This document shows positions 36,705 through 50,587 of a stretch of 64,000 bases of DNA, in pieces (position 1 is the first letter of the stretch; every line of letters begins with the position of its first letter). Source of the stretch: Cerasibacillus quisquiliarum (GTDB lineage Bacteria; Bacillota; Bacilli; Bacillales; Amphibacillaceae); the NCBI RefSeq assembly GCF_014202495.1, contig NZ_JACHHA010000012.1:1-64000 (forward strand), written 5' to 3'. A program made the translations under genes and the position numbers. The notes beneath the pieces were generated by a model. The model saw only the letters and a list, made by a program, of their open reading frames with translations, was not told where the DNA came from and made no database searches.

Positions 36705-36744
36705 TGTTTTCTTAGATTCTTCGCTTTTTAAATAGATAAAAAGT

Positions 36745-36782
36745 TAAAAAAGCGCCTGATGTTTTTTTCATCAGACGCTTAT
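36745..36782 (-). terminator. Terminator of the opp operon
   Basis: Stem AAGCGTCTGATG / CATCAGGCGCTT with a 7-nt A loop and T-run on the minus strand, downstream of oppF. Confidence 0.85.
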
Positions 36783-36806
36783 CGCTACACCTATTATTTA
36801 TAACAA

Positions 36807-37829
36807 TTATACTTCTACTTTGTTGTGACCTTGAATGTTTACTTTTGGTCCGTTTTCATTGTAAAGGTGACAAGCGACAAAATGGTCAGGCTTTGCCTCT
36901 TGCCATGTCGGTGTTTTTCTTGCACAAATATCCATCGCAACTGGGCAGCGTGTACGAAATACACACCCACTTGGTGGATCAATTGGACTCGGTAATTCTC
37001 CTTTAAGAATAATACGCTCGCGTTTCTCTTCAATATCTGGATCAGGTATTGGTATAGCTGATAAAAGGGCCTTCGTATACGGATGTAGTGGATCGTCGTA
37101 TAACGTATCGCTCTCAGTTAATTCAACAAGATGCCCAAGATACATAACACCAATTCGATCTGAAATATGTTTAACCATTGACAAGTCATGAGCGATAAAC
37201 AAAAATGTGAGTCCTTTTTCTGTCTGTAATGTTTTAAGTAGATTCACGACTTGTGCTTGTACCGATACATCTAAAGCAGAAATCGGTTCATCAGCGATAA
37301 TAAATTCTGGATCTAAGGCTAAAGCACGAGCAATCCCAATACGTTGACGCTGTCCACCACTAAATTCATGAGGGTAGCGATTCGCATGATCACGATTTAA
37401 ACCGACTTCTTCAAGCAGCTCATCTACGCGCGCGTTTTGTTTACGTTTATTAGGAAACAACCGGTGAACTTCCATTGGTTCTGAAATAATTTCACGTACA
37501 GTTAACCGCGGATTTAGTGATGCATATGGATCTTGAAAAATCATTTGCATTTCACGATAAAATGCATGTTTTTCTCTCTCAGTTAGTGCATGCACATCTC
37601 TTCCTTTAAAAATGACTTCACCAGCTGTTTTATTGTATAACCCCATAATTGTTCGGCCAATGGTTGATTTTCCGCAACCTGATTCTCCTACTAAACCGAA
37701 TGTTTCACCTTTATATACGTGAAATGTCACATCATCAACAGCTTTTAATTGTTTGCCTCGGTCCATTGGGAAGTATTTTTTTACATGATGCACTTGTAAA
37801 ATTTTTTTTCTCTCTTTGTCCTCGAACAT
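36807..37829 (-). CDS. oppF: Oligopeptide ABC transporter ATP-binding protein OppF
   Basis: A 340-residue ATPase of the OppD/F class: Walker A GESGCGKSTIGR, Q-loop QDPYASLNPR, signature LSGGQ variant FSGGQRQR, Walker B FIIADEPISALDVS, and the OppF C-terminal motif with four cysteines region (PPSGCVFRTRCPVAMDIC), which may bind an Fe-S cluster. ATG after AGGTGAATCGTT. It lies 81 bp after oppA with a terminator-like hairpin between, so it may be transcribed at a lower level than oppA. Confidence 0.92.
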   Translation of the reverse strand: MFEDKERKKILQVHHVKKYFPMDRGKQLKAVDDVTFHVYKGETFGLVGESGCGKSTIGRTIMGLYNKTAGEVIFKGRDVHALTEREKHAFYREMQMIFQDPYASLNPRLTVREIISEPMEVHRLFPNKRKQNARVDELLEEVGLNRDHANRYPHEFSGGQRQRIGIARALALDPEFIIADEPISALDVSVQAQVVNLLKTLQTEKGLTFLFIAHDLSMVKHISDRIGVMYLGHLVELTESDTLYDDPLHPYTKALLSAIPIPDPDIEEKRERIILKGELPSPIDPPSGCVFRTRCPVAMDICARKTPTWQEAKPDHFVACHLYNENGPKVNIQGHNKVEV

Positions 37830-37864
37830 AACGATTCACCTATTCTGTCATGATTTCTAAAAAT

Positions 37865-37905
37865 GAAAACAAGGCAATTGTCTTAATAGACAATTCCTTG
37901 TTTTT
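37865..37905 (-). terminator. Hairpin between oppA and oppF (attenuating terminator)
   Basis: On the minus strand AACAAGGAATTGTCT pairs with AGACAATTGCCTTGTT (one bulge) and is followed by TTCATTTTT. It would stop part of the transcripts after oppA, giving more binding protein than ATPase. Confidence 0.7.
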
Positions 37906-37910
37906 TTATA

Positions 37911-39569
37911 TTAATTTTTATCGGCATATTTTAAGTCAAGATAGCCTACTGGATGGCGAAGCAACCCTGTGACACCGTCAGCTTCTAATGCAACGATATT
38001 ATAATAACGAATTGGCATTGCAATCATTTCATCGGCAAGCATTCTTTCAGCTTCTTGTAAATACTCCCAACGTTTCTCTTCATCGACTTCTGTTTTTCCT
38101 TTTTTAATCAGTTCATCGTATTCTTTGCTAGAAAAACCTGTTCTGTTCATGTAGGAGTCGGTAACAAAGCTTTCTAGGAAGTTTACAGGGTCACTATAGT
38201 CGTTTATAAATGAACTTCTTGAAAATTGTAATTCTAAATTCATTTGCGCCTCTGAGAATACATTCCATTCTTGGTTCTCTAACTTAACTTCGACATCTAA
38301 ATGTTCGCTAAGCATATTTTGTACGGTTTCAGCGACGGCTTTATTCGTATCACTTGTATTGTAGCTTAATGTAATTTCTGGTAATTTATCATAACCTTCT
38401 TCTTTCATACCTTCTTCTAATAATTCTTTCGCTTTATCTGGATCAAAGGTGACGAGATCACCATTTCCTTCACGGAAGTCTTTTCCATCTGGACCGATAA
38501 AACCTGGTGAGACAAAACCATAAGCTGGTTTGACACCGTTTTTCACAACGAATTCTGCAATCTCATCTCGATTTACGGCATATGAAAATGCTTGGCGAAT
38601 TTTTTTGTTTTGAAATGGTTCTTTAGTGATGTTAAAACGATAGAACTCCAATCCACCTTGATCACCGATATAGACGTTATCACCATCAATTAACTCATCA
38701 GATAGTTCTGCTGGTATCCCTGTTACATCTAATTCTCCACTGACAAACATTTGATAAGGCGTATTCTCATCATTTACCATTGCCCAGTGCACTTTATCTA
38801 ATTTCACAACATCTTTATCCCAGTAATGTTCGTTTTTTACAAACACCATTTCCTCTTCATGTTTCCATGACTCAAATGCAAATGGTCCATTTGAAACAAA
38901 GGTATCTGCTTCGGCATGCCATTTTGGATTGTCTTCAGCTACTTTATGATTAATTGGGAAGAATGCTGGGTTCGTTAATAAGTCTAAGAAAAATCCTGTC
39001 GGTGCAGTTAATACGACTTCTAATGTTTTCTCGTCTTTTGCACTTACTTTCACATCATCAACAGACCCATCACCACTATTATATTCTTCAGCCCCTTCTA
39101 TAAAGTAAGCTAAAAATGCTGCTGGTGAAGCTGTATCAGGATCTAACATATACTTCCATGCATAGACAAAGTCTTCTGCTACAACTGGATCACCGTTTGA
39201 CCATTTCGCATCTTCACGGATATAGAAAGTATATGTTTTACCATCTTCTGATATATCCCATTTCTCTGCTGTTGCTGCTTGTGGCTGAGAGTTTTCATCA
39301 AGTCGGGTTAAACCTTCCATTAGGTTGTTCAATGGTGTCCAAGAGACAGAGTCAAATCCGATGGACGGATCTAATGACTTTGGTTCTGTCCCGTTGTTTA
39401 ACCTGAGAACCTTTTCCCCTTTGTCATCTTTGTCTCCTTCTTTCTTATCTTTTTTACCATCTTCTGTCTGTTTTGGATTATCTCCTTCGCCAGAGTCTGT
39501 TGATGTTGCACATGCTCCTAAGCCAAGTGCTAATACGACTGCCAATAAAAGAAGTATCCACTTTTTCAT
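37911..39569 (-). CDS. oppA: Oligopeptide-binding lipoprotein OppA
   Basis: A 552-residue SBP_bac_5 family substrate-binding protein. Lipobox LGAC near residue 19, a charged linker, then the two-lobed domain (LRLNNGTEPKSLDP, EDFVYAWKYMLDP, KKIRQAFSYAVNRDEIAEFV). It captures extracellular peptides for the OppBC channel. ATG after AAGGGGGACAAGTAA. Its place between oppD and oppF is unusual compared with the oppABCDF order of B. subtilis. Confidence 0.92.
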   Translation of the reverse strand: MKKWILLLLAVVLALGLGACATSTDSGEGDNPKQTEDGKKDKKEGDKDDKGEKVLRLNNGTEPKSLDPSIGFDSVSWTPLNNLMEGLTRLDENSQPQAATAEKWDISEDGKTYTFYIREDAKWSNGDPVVAEDFVYAWKYMLDPDTASPAAFLAYFIEGAEEYNSGDGSVDDVKVSAKDEKTLEVVLTAPTGFFLDLLTNPAFFPINHKVAEDNPKWHAEADTFVSNGPFAFESWKHEEEMVFVKNEHYWDKDVVKLDKVHWAMVNDENTPYQMFVSGELDVTGIPAELSDELIDGDNVYIGDQGGLEFYRFNITKEPFQNKKIRQAFSYAVNRDEIAEFVVKNGVKPAYGFVSPGFIGPDGKDFREGNGDLVTFDPDKAKELLEEGMKEEGYDKLPEITLSYNTSDTNKAVAETVQNMLSEHLDVEVKLENQEWNVFSEAQMNLELQFSRSSFINDYSDPVNFLESFVTDSYMNRTGFSSKEYDELIKKGKTEVDEEKRWEYLQEAERMLADEMIAMPIRYYNIVALEADGVTGLLRHPVGYLDLKYADKN

Positions 39570-39587
39570 TTACTTGTCCCCCTTTGT

Positions 39588-40601
39588 TTATTCATTGGCT
39601 ATCGTAGCCAATAATGATTTTGCCCGTTCATCTTGAAGCCAACAATTCACATGATGTGAATCGGTGTATTCCGTCTGAACAGGAAATACTTTATTACACA
39701 CCTCCATCACATATGGACATCGCGCAGCAAACGGACATCCTTTTGGAGGTGAGAATAAATCTGGTGGTGTGCCCTCAATAGGCTCAAGTTTTTCGCCAGC
39801 TAAATCGAGTCGTGGAACGGAATTAAGTAATCCTTTCGTATAAGGATGTTGTGGTTGATAAAAGATATCCCGATTATTACCCGTTTCAATGATTTTGCCA
39901 GCGTACATGACCGCAATGCGATCCGCTATTTTAGCAACAACGCCTAAATCATGGGTAATTAATATGATTGATACACCAGTTGCTTTTTGAATCGTTTCAA
40001 AGAGCTCGAGAATTTGCGCTTGAATGGTCACATCAAGTGCCGTCGTCGGCTCATCAGCAATCAGTAATTCTGGTTCACATATAAGAGCCATGGCGATGAC
40101 GATGCGCTGTCTCATCCCTCCACTAAATTGATGTGGATATTGTTTTAAACGCTCTTTAGGATTTGGTATACCGACAACTTCCATTATGTCAATCGCTTTT
40201 TCAATTGCTTTTTCTTTTGAAACTTTTTGATGTTGACGTAAACCCTCTGTTAGCTGTGTGCCAATCGTTAGCGTTGGATTTAGTGCTGTCATCGGATCTT
40301 GAAAAATCATCGATATATCGACACCGCGGATTGCGCGCATCTTCTTTTCTGATAGTTTTGTTAAATCAACACCTTTAAAATAAATGTTACCGGCTGTAAT
40401 CTTTCCAGGTGGATCAGGAATGAGACGCATGATTGCATTAGATGTCACGCTTTTACCACAACCTGATTCACCAACAATCGCTAATGTTTCACCTTTATTT
40501 AAATGAAAATCAACACCACGCACTGCCTGAACAGTACCACCATAAGTTGAAAAGGTGACGTGGAGGTTGTTTACTTTTAAAATGGGTTCGTCTTTGTTCA
40601 T
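39588..40601 (-). CDS. oppD: Oligopeptide ABC transporter ATP-binding protein OppD
   Basis: A 337-residue ATPase: Walker A GESGCGKSVTSNA, Q-loop FQDPMTALNP, signature FSGGMRQR, Walker B LLIADEPTTALDVT, and the OppD/F C-terminal extension with CPFAARCPYVMEVC. It pairs with OppF to energise peptide uptake. ATG after AGGTGACACTGAG; seven bp after oppC. Confidence 0.92.
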   Translation of the reverse strand: MNKDEPILKVNNLHVTFSTYGGTVQAVRGVDFHLNKGETLAIVGESGCGKSVTSNAIMRLIPDPPGKITAGNIYFKGVDLTKLSEKKMRAIRGVDISMIFQDPMTALNPTLTIGTQLTEGLRQHQKVSKEKAIEKAIDIMEVVGIPNPKERLKQYPHQFSGGMRQRIVIAMALICEPELLIADEPTTALDVTIQAQILELFETIQKATGVSIILITHDLGVVAKIADRIAVMYAGKIIETGNNRDIFYQPQHPYTKGLLNSVPRLDLAGEKLEPIEGTPPDLFSPPKGCPFAARCPYVMEVCNKVFPVQTEYTDSHHVNCWLQDERAKSLLATIANE

Positions 40602-40608
40602 CTCAGTG

Positions 40609-41565
40609 TCACCTACTTTTTCTTAATTTCGGGTCAAGAGCATCTTGGAGCCCATCACCTAATACATTAAATGCAAACATCGTAAACGATATGAAAAACG
40701 CTGGGAAAAATAAAGTCCACCAATTCCCTGAAAGGATAGCACCTAATGAGTCGTTTGCCATTACACCCCAGCTTGCATATGGTGCTTGAATACCTAATCC
40801 TAAAAAGCTAAGAAATGCTTCGGCGAATATAGCTGACGGGACAGTTAGGGTCATTTGGACGATAATAGGTCCCATCGTATTCGGTAATAGGTGTTTCCGT
40901 ATGATACGTGATGTCTTCGTGCCATATGATTGTGATGCCATCACGAATTCGTAGTTTTTAATTTGTAAAACTTGACCTCTTACGATACGAGCCATCCCGA
41001 CCCAACCTGTTACTGTTAAGGCAATAATAATCGTCGTTAAGCTAGGCCCTAATACGACGAGTAATAAAATAACAACTAACAAATACGGTATACCGTATAA
41101 AATCTCTATAATACGCATCATAATATTGTCTGTACGGCCACCTTTATAACCAGAGATTCCTCCGTACACAATGCCGATAACAACGTCAATAAGCGCTGCC
41201 ATTAAACCGACAAACAAAGAGATACGTGCTCCAAACCATGTTCTTGTAAAAACATCTCGTCCTAATGCATCTGTGCCAAACCAATGTTTCTTTGATGGTG
41301 GTTGATACTGATTTGGTAAGTCTGCTTGATTCACTTCATACGGTGAAAAAATCGGACCAAAAATAGCCATAAAACCTAGTAAAATTAAAAAAACTAATCC
41401 GAGCATGGCGAGTTTGTTTTTCAGTAAATGGCGCCATGCGTCTTGCCAATATGATAGAGAGGGACGGTATACAGCTTCGGCTTGTGATTCATCTTGTTTG
41501 ACTTGTTTAAACCAATGATCAGGTATGTTAGTGGCAGTAACTGGTTGTTTCTTTAATTGGTTCAT
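40609..41565 (-). CDS. oppC: Oligopeptide ABC transporter permease OppC
   Basis: A 318-residue permease with an N-terminal cytoplasmic tail, six predicted membrane helices and the EAA-type loop (EFVMASQSYGTKTSRIIRKHLLPN) that contacts the ATPases. The motif HWFGTDALGRDVFTR near the first loop is typical of OppC/DppC. Two bases separate it from oppB. Confidence 0.92.
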   Translation of the reverse strand: MNQLKKQPVTATNIPDHWFKQVKQDESQAEAVYRPSLSYWQDAWRHLLKNKLAMLGLVFLILLGFMAIFGPIFSPYEVNQADLPNQYQPPSKKHWFGTDALGRDVFTRTWFGARISLFVGLMAALIDVVIGIVYGGISGYKGGRTDNIMMRIIEILYGIPYLLVVILLLVVLGPSLTTIIIALTVTGWVGMARIVRGQVLQIKNYEFVMASQSYGTKTSRIIRKHLLPNTMGPIIVQMTLTVPSAIFAEAFLSFLGLGIQAPYASWGVMANDSLGAILSGNWWTLFFPAFFISFTMFAFNVLGDGLQDALDPKLRKSR

Positions 41566-41567
41566 GT

Positions 41568-42500
41568 TTATTCACCGTCCTTTTGATGTACTTTGATACG
41601 CGGATCTAATAGACCATAGACGATATCAACGAGAAATAACATGATAATTAAAAAGGCACTATAAAAAACGGTCGTGCCCATAATAACTGGGTAGTCACGA
41701 TGATTAATACTTTCCACGAAATATTTCCCCATTCCTGGGATGGCAAATATTTTCTCAATAACAAATGTTCCGGTTAAGATGCCTGCCAGTAATGTTCCCA
41801 TAATTGTCACAACAGGCATAAGAGCATTTCTTAACGCATGTTTAAATATAATTTTCCACGGTGATAAGCCTTTTGCACGAGCCATTTTAATATAGTCCTG
41901 TGTAAGTACATCGAGCATGGTTGATCGTGTTAATCGTGCTATAATTGCCATCGGTCCAGTGGCTAGTGCAATAACCGGAAGAACCATATACTCTGGTCCT
42001 GCCCATGTGGCAACAGGTAAAAGCTCCCAATCGACGGCTAATTTTTGAATAAGTAATGTGGCTAAAATAAAGTTCGGAATCGATATGCCTAATACAGCGA
42101 TTCCCATTGCGATATAGTCAATGATTCCATTATGTCTTAAAGCGGCTAATATACCGAGAATAATTCCCGATATAACAGCGACGATAATCGTAACGATCCC
42201 TAATTCAAAGGAAATTGGAAAGCCTCGACCGAGTAAATCATTAACAGTTTGGTTAGGCTGGGAAATCGATGGACCAAAGTCAAATGTCGCTAACGATTTT
42301 ATGTATAATAAATATTGGACAACATACGGTTTGTCTAAGTTGTAATGTTTTTCTAAGTTTGCTTGAACCGTTTCATTCGATGATTGCTCACTATTAAATG
42401 GTGACCCTGGTATTGAAACCATTAGTACGAATGTCAATGTAATAATAATCCATAAAGTAATAAGCATAACGAGCAATCTTTTTAACGTATATCTTAACAT
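41568..42500 (-). CDS. oppB: Oligopeptide ABC transporter permease OppB
   Basis: A 310-residue permease of the OppB/DppB class, with TLKRLLVMLITLWIIITLTF as the first helix and the coupling loop DYIKMARAKGLSPWKIIFKHALRN. Start at the ATG after AGGAGGACGAAA; the longest frame adds nine residues. It is the first gene of the oppBCDAF operon. Confidence 0.92.
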   Translation of the reverse strand: MLRYTLKRLLVMLITLWIIITLTFVLMVSIPGSPFNSEQSSNETVQANLEKHYNLDKPYVVQYLLYIKSLATFDFGPSISQPNQTVNDLLGRGFPISFELGIVTIIVAVISGIILGILAALRHNGIIDYIAMGIAVLGISIPNFILATLLIQKLAVDWELLPVATWAGPEYMVLPVIALATGPMAIIARLTRSTMLDVLTQDYIKMARAKGLSPWKIIFKHALRNALMPVVTIMGTLLAGILTGTFVIEKIFAIPGMGKYFVESINHRDYPVIMGTTVFYSAFLIIMLFLVDIVYGLLDPRIKVHQKDGE

Positions 42501-42630
42501 TTTCGTCCTCCTCATGGTGCCGTTCATATATTGTCTTTTATAATTATCTTTAATATTTAAACTTCATTAATCTTAGTTATTTATAAAATGAATGTTTTAT
42601 ATGATTGTTTTTCATCAACTATTAGAAAAC

Positions 42631-43437
42631 TTATGCTCTTAAATATTGATAAATTGTTTCCCCTAATTGCATCAAGCTTGTGTTGGCTTTATAATCCTCT
42701 AAGTTTTTTATTAAAACAGTTGCAATGAGCTGGCGATATCCAACGTAAAATATTCCGGCATCATGTTGAACATTCGTTATATGACCAGTTTTATTAGCAA
42801 GTTGCCATTGGGGCATGGCGCCAATTATACTTTCTGTTTGTTGTGAAGGCAGCTTACCACGAAAACCATCAGAAATCTGCTGTTTTTTCATTATTTCTAT
42901 CATTTGTTCACATGCATGTTCGGAAACGAGTGCACCTTGAACAAGTTGTTTTAATAAGTGTGACACATCTTTAGCAGTTATTGTATTTGCCCCTTTACGC
43001 TTTACAGGAACAATCATTAATTTGTTATAAAATTCACTTTCATGCATTCCAATATCTTCCATAATTTTTTGGATATAATCGACTTCTAATAAATCAATTA
43101 ATATATTTGTAGCTGTATTATCACTTTGTATAATCATGAGTGTAATCAAATCATGAATTGTTATATTTGTTCCTGGTGTCATATGTTGTAATACACCACT
43201 ACCACCTACAAGGTCGTCATGACTTAATGAATATGTATCACTTAGGCGTAATATTTTATCTTCTGCCGCTTGAAATGCTGCGACCATGATCGGTAGCTTA
43301 ATAATACTTGCTGCTGGAAACTGTTCATGCTCATTGTATGTCCATGTTTCTTTCGTTTGTAGATCTTCTAGGACGACGCCCCATTCGCCGTTAGAATCTG
43401 TGATGGTCTTTTCAATTTGTTGTATTAATGTTTTCAT
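42631..43437 (-). CDS. Serine hydrolase of the class A beta-lactamase fold, no signal peptide
   Basis: A 268-residue penicillin-recognising-type protein. SxxK is S44-I-I-K47, SDN lies near 104-106 (IIQSDNTATN) and KTG near 215 (LANKTGHITN). There is no signal peptide or membrane helix, so it appears cytoplasmic, and the omega-loop region (HESEFYNKL) does not place a Glu where class A beta-lactamases have Glu166. This argues against an antibiotic-degrading enzyme and for a peptidase or esterase. ATG after AAGGGGAAAACG. It lies 130 bp upstream of oppB in the same direction, so a role in processing imported peptides is possible. Confidence 0.75.
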   Translation of the reverse strand: MKTLIQQIEKTITDSNGEWGVVLEDLQTKETWTYNEHEQFPAASIIKLPIMVAAFQAAEDKILRLSDTYSLSHDDLVGGSGVLQHMTPGTNITIHDLITLMIIQSDNTATNILIDLLEVDYIQKIMEDIGMHESEFYNKLMIVPVKRKGANTITAKDVSHLLKQLVQGALVSEHACEQMIEIMKKQQISDGFRGKLPSQQTESIIGAMPQWQLANKTGHITNVQHDAGIFYVGYRQLIATVLIKNLEDYKANTSLMQLGETIYQYLRA

Positions 43438-43773
43438 CGTTTTCCCCTTAAGTAAGTCATAATTTTTTCTAAATAAGTAAGCGTTTTCATTGACTTCCTA
43501 AAAAATACTTCCTATCCTAATCAAGTTTTCTAATTTTCTATAAATAATACCATATAAATTGATAAAAATAAAGGTTAAAATAAAAATTATTTATATTATA
43601 TGGTGTTTTGTGAATATTTGTGGGGTTTAACATAGTCTTTCTAATAATTATTTTTGAGGTTTCATGTATGATGAACTGTGGAATTTAAACACCATATCAA
43701 AGTACTTAACATTTGTTATTAGAAAGATTGGTCATGAATGGAATGATGATACATTGAATGGGAGGTTTAATCA
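43438..43773. other. Intergenic between murA and the serine hydrolase
   Basis: About 335 bp of very AT-rich DNA; promoter of the hydrolase expected. No gene: a 61-codon plus-strand frame (43664-43849) runs through the murA terminator. Confidence 0.5.
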
Positions 43774-43818
43774 TAAAAAACGGCTACCAGCATTGGATCT
43801 CTCAATGATGGTAGCCAT
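43774..43818 (-). terminator. Terminator of murA
   Basis: On the minus strand GGCTACCATCATTG pairs with CAATGCTGGTAGCC (one mismatch), then GTTTTTT. About 95 bp after the murA stop. Confidence 0.8.
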
Positions 43819-43912
43819 CTCATTAACTATAGCTCAAACATATCGGTGAGCATTAATTTAATATTTATACTATAAGGTGAGACGAGCAATAAGTTCTAAG
43901 CAAAACATATGT

Positions 43913-45217
43913 TTATGACTCTGCCGCAAATTTTGGTGTGACAGTTTTAATAACTTTACGGTCGTCTACACGAACGATATCTGCACCTAGGGCTGCGAGT
44001 TTCTCGACAAAATCGACGTATCCTCGATCAAGATGTTTTAATTCTGTAACACGTGTATAATTTTCAGCAGCAAGTCCTGCTAACACGAGAGCTGCAGCTG
44101 CACGAAGGTCTGTTGCGGCGACTTCTGCTCCTTGAAGTTTTACAGGGCCTTCAATAATAACACTACGACCTTCTATTTTCATTTGTGCATTCATACGTCT
44201 AAATTCTTCAACATGCATGAAACGATTTTCAAATACGGTTTCAGTTATGACGCTTGTTCCCTCTGCACAGAGCATTAATGCCATCATCTGCGATTGCATA
44301 TCTGTTGGAAAGCCAGGGTATGGCAATGTCTTAATATCGGTCGCCTTCAGTTGGTCTGTTCCGATGACTCGAATACCATTTTCTTTTTCAAGAACAGTGA
44401 CACCCATTTCGCGAAGCTTTGCGATGACTGGACGTAAATGTTCGCTCATGGCGTTCTCAACAAACACATCGCCACCAGTAATCGCTGCAGCAACCATGAA
44501 AGTACCTGCTTCAATACGGTCAGGAATAACAGTATGTTCAGCACCGTGGAGTTCTTCTACACCGTCAATCCGTATTGTTTCGGTACCAGCACCAACAATT
44601 TTGGCTCCCATTTTATTGAGGAAGTTTGCCAAATCGATAATTTCTGGCTCTTTAGCACAGTTCTCAATAACCGTTTGGCCTTCAGCTAACACAGCTGCCA
44701 TAATAATGTTTTCGGTTGCGCCAACACTCGGCATATCTAAATAAATTTTAGCACCTTTAAGTCGTCCATCAGCTTTCGCTTCAACATAGCCGTTTCCAAC
44801 GTGAATTTCGGCTCCCATTGCTTCAAATCCTTTTAAGTGCAAGTCGATTGGTCTTGAACCGATTGCACACCCGCCTGGCATAGCTACTTTTGCATGACCG
44901 TAGCGTGACAATAATGGCCCGAGCACAAGGACAGATGCACGCATTTGTCGAACATATTCAAACGGTGCTTCCGTTAGCAACCGTTTTGATGCATCTACTG
45001 TTACCGTATTATTTTCAAACGTTACATCTGCATGTAAATTACGTAGAACTTCATTGATTGTGTATACATCAGCTAATACAGGAACACCATGAATAACACT
45101 TGTTCCTTTACTAGGTAATAAGCTTGCTGCTAAAACAGGTAGTACTGCATTTTTTGCTCCTTCTACTTTGACGGTACCATTTAATACTTTTCCGCCTTTT
45201 ACAATGATTTTTTCCAT
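43913..45217 (-). CDS. murA: UDP-N-acetylglucosamine 1-carboxyvinyltransferase MurA
   Basis: A 434-residue enzyme of the first committed step of peptidoglycan synthesis (PEP plus UDP-GlcNAc). [13 protein letters not shown] carries the catalytic Lys; the fosfomycin-target Cys lies in [15 protein letters not shown] near residue 117; the [10 protein letters not shown] motif is present. The place between atp genes and spoIID matches B. subtilis murAA, the main of two paralogues there. Confidence 0.94.
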   Translation of the reverse strand: MEKIIVKGGKVLNGTVKVEGAKNAVLPVLAASLLPSKGTSVIHGVPVLADVYTINEVLRNLHADVTFENNTVTVDASKRLLTEAPFEYVRQMRASVLVLGPLLSRYGHAKVAMPGGCAIGSRPIDLHLKGFEAMGAEIHVGNGYVEAKADGRLKGAKIYLDMPSVGATENIIMAAVLAEGQTVIENCAKEPEIIDLANFLNKMGAKIVGAGTETIRIDGVEELHGAEHTVIPDRIEAGTFMVAAAITGGDVFVENAMSEHLRPVIAKLREMGVTVLEKENGIRVIGTDQLKATDIKTLPYPGFPTDMQSQMMALMLCAEGTSVITETVFENRFMHVEEFRRMNAQMKIEGRSVIIEGPVKLQGAEVAATDLRAAAALVLAGLAAENYTRVTELKHLDRGYVDFVEKLAALGADIVRVDDRKVIKTVTPKFAAES

Positions 45218-45650
45218 ATGTCAAGTCTCCTTCAGATCCAGTTTCACTATATTCATATTCAAAATTAAAGTTAGGTGTTCCAATGACACTTTTTCATTTA
45301 TTTCAGTTTTTTTAGCTTACCCGTAAATTCAAGATTAAAACGTGAGATAACTGTATTTTACATACCACAGTATCATCTTTTTATTAAAATTAAATGGTTG
45401 CTTTTTTTAAATATATGTAATCAAAATAAACATTCGTTCAACAAGATTTCATTGACTCACATAAAAAAGCAATCACGTTTTATTATAGCATTACATCAGG
45501 TTGTCAGACAAGCTAATATACTTAGTTTAAATTTTTGTAAACAATTGTTAAAACAAATGTCACAAACATATCATATACTATGATTGTCTACAATTTCTTT
45601 ACAGAAATGGTTTCATTTTAGTTACAACTGAATGAAGAATATCCATATGT
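45218..45650. other. Intergenic between murA and the DUF1146 gene
   Basis: About 430 bp of AT-rich DNA with no convincing gene. B. subtilis has ywmA and ywmB here; no ywmB-like frame is visible. The 61-codon plus-strand frame at 45398 has no ribosome-binding site. Confidence 0.5.
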
Positions 45651-45881
45651 TTAAAAAAGATAAATCAAGTCTCCTGACCAATGTAAAAACTCCAAAAAGA
45701 AACGACTGACTGCTGTTCCAATAGCAATTGCGATGAATAATAGGAAAATTCGTGCTTCAATAACACGGCCCTTACGAATAAGGGGATCGAACTTAATAGC
45801 TTGCATCACCCGCCATGTGATAAAAATGAATAGTAAATGTGAAATCATACTTATAATGGCTGTTTGACCGATTGAAAACAT
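45651..45881 (-). CDS. DUF1146 (YwzB-like) membrane protein
   Basis: A 76-residue protein with two membrane helices (about 3-25 and 46-66), beginning MFSIGQTAIISMISHLLFI. This is the DUF1146/YwzB family, encoded just after the ATP synthase operon in many Bacilli. The ATG at 45881 follows ACAGGAGAAATATAC; 20 codons upstream in frame are unlikely to be translated. Function unknown. Confidence 0.8.
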   Translation of the reverse strand: MFSIGQTAIISMISHLLFIFITWRVMQAIKFDPLIRKGRVIEARIFLLFIAIAIGTAVSRFFLEFLHWSGDLIYLF

Positions 45882-46074
45882 GTATATTTCTCCTGTCGTT
45901 TTATAATAAGCATAACTGTACTTTGCCACTTGATAGCCCACTTGTCAAAGGAAATATAACATACATCAACATATCGTGAATGTTTGACAAAACTTGTCGA
46001 AAATAATTAGATGATAAAAACTTATTGCCTGGGAAATATCGACAAATTTTATTTAAATGTTCCTTTTTAAATCA

Positions 46075-46110
46075 AATTAAAAGGACTCTCGCAATAAGCG
46101 AGAGTCTTCT
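46075..46110 (-). terminator. Terminator of the atp operon
   Basis: Stem AAGACTCTCGC / GCGAGAGTCCTT with a 5-nt loop and TTTAAT on the minus strand, directly after atpC. Confidence 0.85.
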
Positions 46111-46112
46111 AG

Positions 46113-46523
<411 letters not shown>

Positions 46524-46539
46524 TTAGACAGGCAAGAGT

Positions 46540-46567
46540 CCAGAAAGATGCGTACGCATCTTTCTGG
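46540..46567. promoter_or_regulatory. 28-bp perfect palindrome in the atpD-atpC gap
   Basis: CCAGAAAGATGCGT is followed directly by its exact reverse complement. A second smaller stem, GGTCC / GGACC, lies at about 46580-46596. Neither has a T-run, so they look like mRNA processing or stability elements rather than terminators. Confidence 0.8.
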
Positions 46568-46625
46568 GGCAGTCATCGGTCCCCACCATGGACCAATAAT
46601 TAGCCTTTCCGCCCTATATCAAAAC

Positions 46626-49009
<2,384 letters not shown>

Positions 49010-49057
49010 TTATCTTCCCTTCATTATCCGTTCTATCGTAATATTCATTCACGTACA

Positions 49058-50575
<1,518 letters not shown>

Positions 50576-50587
50576 TCACCCCTATCT

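Noticed and set aside
42631..43437. Antibiotic-resistance beta-lactamase
   Set aside because: No signal peptide and no Glu at the expected omega-loop position; called a serine hydrolase instead.
43664..43849. 61-codon plus-strand frame near murA
   Set aside because: Contains the murA terminator and no recognisable domain.
45398..45583. 61-codon plus-strand frame between murA and the DUF1146 gene
   Set aside because: No ribosome-binding site and composition typical of AT-rich intergenic DNA.
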